Assembly (NCBI GenBank): GCA_021205005.1
Contig: JAJPYK010000184.1
Coordinates: 1 to 13,010, forward strand
DNA: 13,010 bases
Reading direction: 5' to 3'
DNA from: Paraprevotella sp.
GTDB taxonomy: Bacteria > Bacteroidota > Bacteroidia > Bacteroidales > Bacteroidaceae
The notes under the pieces were generated by a model, which worked only from the letters and a program-made list of their open reading frames with translations, ran no database searches and was not told the origin of the DNA. Position 1 is the first letter of the stretch. Every line of letters begins with the position of its first letter. This document shows positions 6,971 through 13,010 of the stretch, one piece after another. The position numbers were made by a program, and so were the translations under genes.

Positions 6971-7852
6971 ATGTCCGCTCCATCTACTAATTCTCTTAAG
7001 GCCTGGCTATTGGCCGCTCGTCCGCAGACGCTGACCGGCGCAGCCGTGCCGGTAATGCTTGGAATATCTTCGGGATGTTCCGATGGGAGATTCCGGATTA
7101 TTCCGGCTGTTTTGTGCTTCCTTTTCGCCTTTCTGATGCAGATCGATGCAAACTTTATCAATGACTACTACGACTTTAAAAAAGGATTGGATGACGAGAA
7201 ACGGCTCGGTCCGAAACGGGCTTGCGCCGAAGGATGGATCACCCTGCCCGCCATGCGTCGGGGAATAGCTGTCGCCACGATACTTTCCGGCTTGTTCGGT
7301 TTGCCCCTCATCGCATACGGAGGATGGAGCATGATTGCAATCGGCGTTTGTTGCGTGGTGTTCTGCTTCCTATATACCACCTATATGGCCCGCAAGGGCA
7401 TGGGAGATTTGCTCGTATTGGTGTTTTTCGGGATCGTTCCGGTATGTACCACCTATTATCTACAGACGCAGACCGTCACATGGGCAGTGGCCGTCCTGTC
7501 TGTGGCTTGCGGAGCCGTAACGGACGGTTTGCTCGTGGTGAACAATTACCGCGACCGCGACAATGACAAATCAGGAGGAAAAATCACTTTAGTAGTGAAA
7601 ATAGGCGAAAAAGCCGCAGAAAAGCTTTATCTTTGGCTGGGCATAGCAGCCGTGTTGCTTTGTCAGCTTCTTTGGTGGATTCATGAACCGATTGCAGCCG
7701 CATTGTCTGTCATTTACCTTGTGCCTCACTGTATGACGTGGAGGCGGATGAAAGCGATATACAGCGGAAAAGCCTTGAACGGCATATTGGGTGAGACTGC
7801 ACGCAATATCCTTATCTTCGGTTTGTTGGTTTCCATCGGACTTATTTTTTAA
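6971..7852 (+). CDS. menA: 1,4-dihydroxy-2-naphthoate polyprenyltransferase (MenA)
   Basis: MenA attaches the polyprenyl tail to 1,4-dihydroxy-2-naphthoate in the cytoplasmic membrane, giving demethylmenaquinone on the way to menaquinone, the main quinone of Bacteroidales. The 293-aa sequence is a UbiA-superfamily membrane protein with about eight to nine hydrophobic segments. RPQTLTGAAVPVMLG (17-31) is the MenA-type opening. The first aspartate-rich motif is NDYYDFKKGLDD (64-75), followed by RLGPKRACAEGWIT. The second is NNYRDRDNDKSGGKITL (191-207). Both motifs bind Mg-diphosphate in the family. This motif wording separates MenA from UbiA and haem O synthase. The ATG at 6971 leaves 26 bases after the phosphatase stop, with no clear Shine-Dalgarno sequence. 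No other men genes are present, so the rest of the pathway must be encoded elsewhere. Confidence 0.93.
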   Translation: MSAPSTNSLKAWLLAARPQTLTGAAVPVMLGISSGCSDGRFRIIPAVLCFLFAFLMQIDANFINDYYDFKKGLDDEKRLGPKRACAEGWITLPAMRRGIAVATILSGLFGLPLIAYGGWSMIAIGVCCVVFCFLYTTYMARKGMGDLLVLVFFGIVPVCTTYYLQTQTVTWAVAVLSVACGAVTDGLLVVNNYRDRDNDKSGGKITLVVKIGEKAAEKLYLWLGIAAVLLCQLLWWIHEPIAAALSVIYLVPHCMTWRRMKAIYSGKALNGILGETARNILIFGLLVSIGLIF

Positions 7853-7876
7853 CCCCACAAAACAAAAAAACAACCT

Positions 7877-9574
7877 ATGGCAACAGTAGACGACAAAAAA
7901 ATCATTTTCTCTATGGTCGGCGTGAGTAAAACGATTCGCCAGACCAACAAACAAGTATTGAAGAACATCTACCTGAGCTTCTTTTACGGGGCTAAAATCG
8001 GCATTATCGGTCTGAACGGTTCGGGTAAATCCACCATGATGAAGATCATTGCCGGACTGGACAAGGATTTTCAGGACGAAGTCGTATTCTCTCCGGGTTA
8101 CAGTGTAGGTTACCTGCCTCAGGAGCCTCAATTAGACAATTCCAAAACCGTGAAAGAGGTGGTTATGGAAGGAGTTCAGCCCGTTGTAGACGCTTTGAAG
8201 GAATACGAAGACATCAATCAGAAATTCGGATTACCGGAATATTATGAGGACGAAGACAAGATGAATGCCCTTTTCACCCGTCAAGGGGAACTCCAGGACA
8301 TCATCGACGCTACCGACGCTTGGAATCTGGACAGTAAGTTGGAAAGGGCAATGGATGCCTTGCGTTGCCCTCCGGCCGATCAGGCCGTAGAGAACTTATC
8401 GGGAGGCGAACGCAGACGGGTGGCCCTCTGTCGACTATTGTTGCAGAAGCCCGATGTGTTGTTGCTCGACGAGCCTACCAACCATTTGGATGCCGAGAGT
8501 ATAGACTGGTTGGAACAGCATCTGAACCAATATGAAGGCACGGTTATCGCCGTAACGCACGACCGTTATTTCCTCGACGACGTGGCCGGATGGATTCTGG
8601 AACTCGACCGCGGCGAAGGCATACCTTGGAAGGGAAATTATTCTTCGTGGTTGGAACAGAAGACCCAACGCATGGAGCAGGAAGAAAAAACGGCCAGCAA
8701 ACGGCGTAAGACGTTGGAACGTGAATTGGAATGGGTGCGCATGGCGCCCAAAGCCCGTCAGGCCAAAGGGAAAGCCCGTCTGAACTCATACGACAAACTG
8801 CTCAATGAGGATCAGAAAGAGAAAGAGGAAAAATTGGAGATATTCATTCCCAACGGTCCGCGTCTCGGCAACAAGGTCATCGAGGCCTGTCACGTGAAGA
8901 AAGCTTTCGGTGACAAGGTCCTCTTCAACGATCTCAACTTCATGCTGCCGCCTAACGGCATTGTGGGCGTCATCGGTCCTAACGGTGCGGGAAAAACCAC
9001 GCTATTCCGGTTGATTATGGGACTGGAGAAAGTAGACGGAGGGACCTTTGAGGTCGGTGAAACCGTCAAATTAGCCTATGTGGACCAGACGCACAAAGAC
9101 ATCTCGCCCGAAAAGACCGTGTATCAGGTGATGAGCGGCGGAAACGAACTGATGCGTATGGGAAATCGGGACATCAACGTACGTGCCTACTTGAGCCGCT
9201 TCAATTTCTCCGGTGCAGACCAGGAAAAGACGTGCGGAGTGCTCTCCGGCGGCGAGCGTAACCGGCTCCATTTGGCTATGGCCCTGAAAGAAGAAGGCAA
9301 CGTATTGTTGCTCGACGAGCCGACCAACGACATTGACGTGAATACGCTCCGCGCATTGGAAGAGGGATTGGAAGAGTTTGCCGGATGTGCCGTCGTCATC
9401 AGTCACGACCGTTGGTTCCTGGACCGCATTTGTACACATATCCTTGCGTTCGAAGGAGAAGGCAACGTGTTTTTCTTTGAAGGCGGATATTCGGAATATG
9501 AAAGCAACAAGATGAAACGCCTGGGACTTGAAGAACCGAAACGTATCCGCTATCGAAAACTGATGGAGGACTGA
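7877..9574 (+). CDS. ettA: Energy-dependent translational throttle protein EttA (ABC-F ATPase)
   Basis: EttA is a soluble ABC-F protein that binds the ribosomal E site and gates entry of the 70S initiation complex into elongation according to the ATP/ADP ratio. The 565-aa protein has two ABC cassettes and no membrane domain. Cassette 1 has Walker A GLNGSGKST (45-53), signature LSGGE (174-178), Walker B LLLDEP with E199 and H228. Cassette 2 has Walker A GPNGAGKTT (367-375), LSGGE (456-460), LLLDE with E481 and H510. The linker segment WVRMAPKARQAKGKARL (286-302) and LLLDEPTNDIDVNTLRALE (477-495) are typical of EttA rather than Uup or resistance ABC-F proteins. Length is close to E. coli EttA (555 aa). 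The ATG follows a 24-base A-rich gap after menA lacking a Shine-Dalgarno sequence. The SUI1 gene begins one base after its stop. Confidence 0.94.
   Translation: MATVDDKKIIFSMVGVSKTIRQTNKQVLKNIYLSFFYGAKIGIIGLNGSGKSTMMKIIAGLDKDFQDEVVFSPGYSVGYLPQEPQLDNSKTVKEVVMEGVQPVVDALKEYEDINQKFGLPEYYEDEDKMNALFTRQGELQDIIDATDAWNLDSKLERAMDALRCPPADQAVENLSGGERRRVALCRLLLQKPDVLLLDEPTNHLDAESIDWLEQHLNQYEGTVIAVTHDRYFLDDVAGWILELDRGEGIPWKGNYSSWLEQKTQRMEQEEKTASKRRKTLERELEWVRMAPKARQAKGKARLNSYDKLLNEDQKEKEEKLEIFIPNGPRLGNKVIEACHVKKAFGDKVLFNDLNFMLPPNGIVGVIGPNGAGKTTLFRLIMGLEKVDGGTFEVGETVKLAYVDQTHKDISPEKTVYQVMSGGNELMRMGNRDINVRAYLSRFNFSGADQEKTCGVLSGGERNRLHLAMALKEEGNVLLLDEPTNDIDVNTLRALEEGLEEFAGCAVVISHDRWFLDRICTHILAFEGEGNVFFFEGGYSEYESNKMKRLGLEEPKRIRYRKLMED
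9565..9570 (+). promoter_or_regulatory. Shine-Dalgarno site GGAGGA for the SUI1 gene
   Basis: GGAGGA lies inside the last codons of ettA, five bases before the ATG at 9576. Most other starts in the window have no such site, so this strong match supports the chosen start and suggests independent or coupled initiation of the SUI1 protein by ribosomes finishing ettA. Confidence 0.65.
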
Positions 9575-9575
9575 G

Positions 9576-9920
9576 ATGAAACCGAAAGACAACGATTGGA
9601 AATCAAGATTGGGAATGGTGTACTCCACCAATCCCGACTTTACTTTTGAGGAGGGACATCCGGAAGAAACGGAAACTCTTCCTAAAACGCAACAGAAATT
9701 ACGCGTGAGCATTGAGCATAAAAATCGCGGCGGAAAAGTGGTCACACTGATAAAGGGTTTCGTGGGGACGGAAGACGATCTGAAGGATTTGGGTAAATTG
9801 CTCAAGACCAAATGCGGTGTCGGAGGTTCGGTGAAAGACGGAGAGATCATTGTTCAAGGCGAATGGCGAGAGCGCATCGTGTCGTTGTTGCGGACCGAAG
9901 GATATACCGGAACCAAATAA
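9576..9920 (+). CDS. yciH: SUI1/YciH-family translation initiation factor
   Basis: This 114-aa cytoplasmic protein is a bacterial SUI1-domain protein, related to eukaryotic eIF1 and E. coli YciH. These proteins act at the small ribosomal subunit on start-site and initiator tRNA fidelity in the well studied members; the exact bacterial role is less settled. The N-terminal 40 residues are a polar, probably disordered extension. The SUI1 fold covers about 41-112, with KLRVSIEHKNRGGKVVTLI (41-59) including the conserved RGGK, then KTKCGVGGSVKDGEIIVQG (77-95) and a final helix WRERIVSLLRTEGY. It starts one base after the ettA stop, preceded by a good GGAGGA site, so the two translation proteins are probably made together. 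A bidirectional terminator lies about 125 bases downstream. Confidence 0.93.
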   Translation: MKPKDNDWKSRLGMVYSTNPDFTFEEGHPEETETLPKTQQKLRVSIEHKNRGGKVVTLIKGFVGTEDDLKDLGKLLKTKCGVGGSVKDGEIIVQGEWRERIVSLLRTEGYTGTK

Positions 9921-9981
9921 GACGCATGCCAAGAAGCATAGACCTCAAAAAAAAATGAAAGAGAATCGAAGGAATATAAAA

Positions 9982-10018
9982 GGATTTCGTTGATATTTAA
10001 AAATGAAATATCCGATCC
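9982..10018. other. AT-rich imperfect stem-loop in the convergent intergenic region
   Basis: GATATTT (9992-9998) pairs with AAATATC (10006-10012) around a 7-base loop. Outside it, CG (9988-9989) pairs with CG (10013-10014) and GGAT (9982-9985) pairs with ATCC (10015-10018), with two TT bulges on the left arm. It has no T-tract, so it is not a classical terminator. It may protect the 3' end of the SUI1 mRNA or be chance; the core is AT-only apart from its closing pair. Confidence 0.3.
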
Positions 10019-10044
10019 GATACCCATAAGACTCTTTTACTTAT

Positions 10045-10092
10045 AAAATAAATGTCCGCAGATTGAAAAATTAATATGCGGACATTTATTTT
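10045..10092. terminator. Bidirectional intrinsic terminator between convergent yciH and uvrD-like genes
   Basis: A perfect 16-bp inverted repeat pairs 10045-10060 (AAAATAAATGTCCGCA) with 10077-10092 around a 16-base AT-rich loop. The GC core TGTCCGCA is flanked by A/T arms, so each strand reads as GC-rich stem then U-rich 3' arm. It can stop transcripts arriving from the SUI1 gene on the plus strand and from the helicase gene on the minus strand. The remaining 9921-10151 gap holds no gene I can support. Confidence 0.85.
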
Positions 10093-10151
10093 TCATTCTG
10101 CGGAGAAAAAATATCCGAAGTCAGACCGTCAGGCCGTATACCTCTATCAGG

Positions 10152-12533
10152 CTAACCGATGACTTTGAAACGGGCAAAACGCAATAACAATTGTTTTTTG
10201 CCCGTATTTCTGAACTCCACAGTGGCCTTGGCATTCTCCCCGCTGCCTTCCAAACCCGTTACCACGCCTTGACCGAAACGTTCATGCTCGATACGTGTAC
10301 CAATTTTTAGAGTCCCTCCATACTCCTGGTTTGAAGGCTCAGAGGCCTCCGAGGCAGACCTATGCTCACCGTCCGACAGAGGTTTCAGTCTGGCAGGCGC
10401 ATCCATCGGTTTCAACCCAGACACACGTGGCGCCGAACGAAACCTCGATGTCATGGTTTCTCCATATATGGGTTCGCGGGAGTCCTTATGAATATATTCC
10501 CCTTGTGTCGGCATGTCCTCGTCCGAAAAACTGCGAGTGGTCCATCCCAAAGGCGATCCGTCCTGTTCCATCTCCATGTATCGCGAGTCTATATCCTGCA
10601 AAAAACGGCTCTGGCTACAAAATTCCGTCTTTCCGTAGCGGAAACGGCTCCGTGCAAAAGTAAGGAAACAATAGCGTTCGGCACGGGTGAGAGCTACGTA
10701 GAAGAGCCGACGCTCCTCCTCCACTGCGCGCGGGCTGTTGCCAACCATGGCATTAGGAAACAGGTTTTCTTCCAGTCCCACGATGAATACGACCGGAAAT
10801 TCCAGTCCTTTGGCCGAATGGATCGTCATCAATGTTACCTTCCGGCTATCGTCGCCTTTATCCTCGTCCAAGTCGCTCAAGAGAGACACTTCTTGCAGGA
10901 AATCGGAAAGCGACACCGCATCCAGGCGGCCTTCCTCCATTCGCTGGCTGACGAATTCCTGTACCCCGTTGAGCAATTCCTGTACATTTTCCTGCCTACT
11001 CATATTTTCCGGCGTATTATCCTGAAAGATCTCTTTCATTATGCCGCTCTCCTGCACGATTTTCTGCATCATCAACACGGCGCCCGCGCGGTCTCTTTCT
11101 TCGATGAAACCGCTTATTTGATCCGTAAATCCCCGTATTTTCGACATTATTCCCTTGTTGACAGACAAACCGTATTGCAGCGGATGCCGACATACTTCCC
11201 ACAGACTTACCCTTTGGACAGAGGCCGCGGACACAATTTTGTCCACGGTGGTCTGGCCGATACCTCGCACCGGATAATTGACGATGCGTTTAAAGGCCTC
11301 TTCATCGTTTGGATTGACGGTCAGACGGCAATAAGCGATCACATCTTTGATCTCTTTGCGTTGGTAGAACGAAAGGCCTCCGAAAATCCGGTAAGGCATG
11401 CCTCGTTTTCGGAGAGCCTCCTCGAAAGTACGGCTTTGTGCGTTGGTCCGGTAGAGAATCGCGAAATCATCGTACGCCATATCTTCTTTCCTCCGTAATT
11501 CCGCAATCTTCTTGACTACGATTTCCGCCTCTTCTATGTCGCTGTAAGCGGCGTATACCCCGATCGGCGCCCCCTTCTCCTTGTCGCTGAACACCTCTTT
11601 GTGAATCTGACGGTTGTTGTGACTGATCAGACTGTTGGCCGCCGAGACAATCGTCTGTGTGGAACGATAGTTCTGCTCCAGCTTGAATATTTTCGTATCG
11701 TTGTATTTTTTACTGAAATTAAGTATGTTATCGATGTTGGCTCCACGGAAGCTGTAAATGCTTTGTGCATCGTCGCCCACCACGCATAACCGTTGTCGTT
11801 CGCGTGTCAGCTTCCATACGATGCTATGTTGGGCATAATTGGTATCCTGATATTCATCCACCAAAACGAAAGCGAACTTCTCGGCATAACGGTGACAGAC
11901 CTCGGGATTGTTCTCCAGCAGCAAGTAAGTGTAAAGCAGCAAATCGTCGAAGTCCATGGCGTCCGCCTGTTTGCATCTCTCCATGTAACGTCGATAAATT
12001 TCCCCGGTCAACGGTATTTTCGCCGAGACATCGGCTGTCTTTATGCGGCTGTCCGACAAATACATGCCGGGCAGTATCAAACGATTCTTGGCGTTGGATA
12101 TATGTCCGGCAATCACAGCCGGCTTATATACCTTATCGTCCGGCATCATCTCCCGTATGACCGTCTTGACCAGGTTGCGTGAATCCGTCTGATCGTAAAT
12201 GGTGAACCGCGGAGAAAAGCCGATTTTATCGCATTCTAAACGTAAGATGCGGGAGAAAACGGAATGGAATGTCCCCATCCACAGCCCTCCGGACAGCGAT
12301 GCGCCCACCAATCCGGCGATACGCTCTTTCATTTCACGCGCAGCCTTGTTCGTAAAAGTCAGGGCCAGGATATTCCAAGGTTTTATGCCTTGTTCCAGCA
12401 AATAAGCGATTTTATAGGTCAACACCCTGGTCTTTCCCGATCCGGCTCGGGCTATGACCAAAGACGGGCCCCCATCGTATAATACGGCCTTGCGTTGATT
12501 TTCATTCAAATCGTCCAAAAACTCTTGTGCCAT
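10152..12533 (-). CDS. uvrD: UvrD/PcrA-type superfamily 1 DNA helicase
   Basis: This 793-aa ATP-dependent 3'-5' DNA helicase of the UvrD/Rep/PcrA family would act in nucleotide excision and mismatch repair and in removing obstacles at forks. Motifs appear in order: Q motif (LNENQRKAV, 9-17), Walker A ARAGSGKT (28-35), Ia LTFTNKAA (58-65), II VDEYQDT (225-231), III VVGDDAQSIYSFRGA (251-265), IV LEQNYRST (285-292), V TIHSAKGLEFP (570-580) and VI EERRLFYVALTRAE (606-619). A polar linker (about 655-740) leads to a Tudor-like C terminus (about 741-793, RIEHERFGQGVV), which in PcrA/UvrD contacts RNA polymerase. Length and this tail exclude Rep and RecB. PcrA and UvrD labels are interchangeable here. 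Walker A has R29 where UvrD usually has G, a tolerated variation. It starts 15 bases after the upstream membrane-protein stop, suggesting one transcript. Confidence 0.93.
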   Translation of the reverse strand: MAQEFLDDLNENQRKAVLYDGGPSLVIARAGSGKTRVLTYKIAYLLEQGIKPWNILALTFTNKAAREMKERIAGLVGASLSGGLWMGTFHSVFSRILRLECDKIGFSPRFTIYDQTDSRNLVKTVIREMMPDDKVYKPAVIAGHISNAKNRLILPGMYLSDSRIKTADVSAKIPLTGEIYRRYMERCKQADAMDFDDLLLYTYLLLENNPEVCHRYAEKFAFVLVDEYQDTNYAQHSIVWKLTRERQRLCVVGDDAQSIYSFRGANIDNILNFSKKYNDTKIFKLEQNYRSTQTIVSAANSLISHNNRQIHKEVFSDKEKGAPIGVYAAYSDIEEAEIVVKKIAELRRKEDMAYDDFAILYRTNAQSRTFEEALRKRGMPYRIFGGLSFYQRKEIKDVIAYCRLTVNPNDEEAFKRIVNYPVRGIGQTTVDKIVSAASVQRVSLWEVCRHPLQYGLSVNKGIMSKIRGFTDQISGFIEERDRAGAVLMMQKIVQESGIMKEIFQDNTPENMSRQENVQELLNGVQEFVSQRMEEGRLDAVSLSDFLQEVSLLSDLDEDKGDDSRKVTLMTIHSAKGLEFPVVFIVGLEENLFPNAMVGNSPRAVEEERRLFYVALTRAERYCFLTFARSRFRYGKTEFCSQSRFLQDIDSRYMEMEQDGSPLGWTTRSFSDEDMPTQGEYIHKDSREPIYGETMTSRFRSAPRVSGLKPMDAPARLKPLSDGEHRSASEASEPSNQEYGGTLKIGTRIEHERFGQGVVTGLEGSGENAKATVEFRNTGKKQLLLRFARFKVIG

Positions 12534-12548
12534 TGTATGTGCTAAAAT

Positions 12549-13004
12549 TTATTCGTAAAGCAATGCACCCATCGTTACATTCTCCAATACGTAACAAAGC
12601 GTGTGGTAAAGATGAGAGAAGAGTATGGCCACGAGCAACCATGCGGCATGGCGTTGTATGCCCCAATAAAGCCCGGACAAGCACTCTTGCCAACCGCGCA
12701 AATGGAAACTCAAGGCCGCATAGACCAATGCCGTAGCCATCAGTTCCATAAACAGACTCAAAACGATGCCGAACCAGAAGGGAGAGGGGTAAATATGTCC
12801 GGTCACGTTCAACAATATGGCGTTCGGCCCCAGCATCAGCAGAATCGTGCCCGTCACGACGCACAGCAGGAATATGCCTGACATCCAGCAGGCCCGCCGT
12901 TGGCGATAAGTGAGCGAGACTCTCCCCTTCTTCCACAATTCTCTGACTATGGCGGAAAGTCCGGAACGTTCCATCGCCCCTGCCATAAGAATGCCGGGAA
13001 ACAC
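12549..13004 (-). CDS. Unrecognised small integral membrane protein
   Basis: I do not recognise this 151-aa protein. It has a basic cytoplasmic-looking N terminus (about 12-38, RELWKKGRVSLTYRQRR), then three hydrophobic segments at about 40-60, 75-100 and 118-140, with aromatic and histidine residues near the last (HAAW, SHLYH). There is no recognisable catalytic motif. The reading frame is open only to a GTG at 13002-13004, directly preceded by an in-frame TGA (13005-13007), so the ORF does not continue in frame past the window edge. Alternative ATG starts are 12984-12986 and 12972-12974, none with a good ribosome-binding site; the last would give a protein beginning MERSGLSAI. The helicase gene begins 15 bases downstream on the same strand. 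Because the window ends just upstream, I cannot tell whether it is intact or the 3' remnant of a longer gene interrupted by the TGA. Confidence 0.6.
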   Translation of the reverse strand: MFPGILMAGAMERSGLSAIVRELWKKGRVSLTYRQRRACWMSGIFLLCVVTGTILLMLGPNAILLNVTGHIYPSPFWFGIVLSLFMELMATALVYAALSFHLRGWQECLSGLYWGIQRHAAWLLVAILFSHLYHTLCYVLENVTMGALLYE

Positions 13005-13010
13005 TCACAT

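Noticed and set aside
9071..9850. 259-codon minus-strand ORF across the end of ettA and the SUI1 gene
   Set aside because: It spans two confidently identified genes in the opposite sense and resembles no protein family.
10362..11498. Long plus-strand ORF (378 codons) inside the helicase gene
   Set aside because: It lies wholly antisense to a helicase with all seven motifs; its translation shows no family motif and an unnatural His/Arg/Phe-rich composition. It is a shadow of codon bias.
10180..12533. Walker A change (R29 for G) as a sign of a dead helicase
   Set aside because: The GSGKT core and all other motifs are intact, and this position varies among superfamily 1 helicases.
12502..13008. 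168-codon minus-strand ORF in another frame of the membrane gene
   Set aside because: It runs into the helicase coding region and encodes a hydrophilic, motif-free product, while the alternative frame gives clear membrane helices ending 15 bases before the helicase.
1..13010. Hidden mobile element, defence island or CRISPR array
   Set aside because: No transposase, integrase, toxin, nuclease cassette or spaced direct repeats were found; the genes are housekeeping types with uniform composition.

Overview
This window looks like ordinary chromosomal DNA from a member of the Bacteroidales (Bacteroides, Parabacteroides or Tannerella type, about half G+C). The grounds are protein content, including a PlsC-type acyltransferase and a signal-peptide 'golvesin/xanthan lyase-like' amidase of the kind seen in Bacteroides genomes; mostly A-rich leaders without Shine-Dalgarno sequences; and one Bacteroidetes-type promoter (TAnnTTTG). 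The species cannot be fixed from sequence alone. Base composition is even throughout, and I see no insertion sequence, integrase, CRISPR array, rRNA or tRNA.

Layout, left to right. (1) 5-3742, plus strand: a three-gene unit with a small unknown protein (89 aa), a PlsC-family acyltransferase beginning on the base after the previous stop, and a 967-aa exported protein in which an N-acetylmuramoyl-L-alanine amidase fold is interrupted by a golvesin-like beta domain, followed by FN3 and a GATase-like C-terminal domain. An intrinsic terminator closes it at 3741-3777. (2) 3798-9920, plus strand: a promoter overlapping the terminator T-tract starts a probable operon of a 108-aa unknown protein, a YgiQ-family radical SAM protein, a stand-alone PP2C-like phosphatase overlapping ygiQ by 77 bases, menA, the ABC-F factor ettA and a SUI1/YciH translation factor. 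Gaps inside this unit are 26 bases or less. (3) 9921-10151: a 231-base convergent intergenic region with a perfect 16-bp bidirectional terminator stem and an AT-rich imperfect hairpin. (4) 10152-13004, minus strand: an unrecognised small membrane protein, then, 15 bases downstream, a UvrD/PcrA superfamily 1 helicase.

Functionally the window mixes envelope work (lipid acylation, peptidoglycan cleavage, menaquinone synthesis), translation control (EttA with SUI1) and DNA repair (UvrD/PcrA). I do not see a complete undescribed system such as a defence island or biosynthetic cluster. The most interesting items are the nested-domain amidase, the coding overlap between ygiQ and the phosphatase, the coupled ettA-yciH pair, and the unassigned small proteins.
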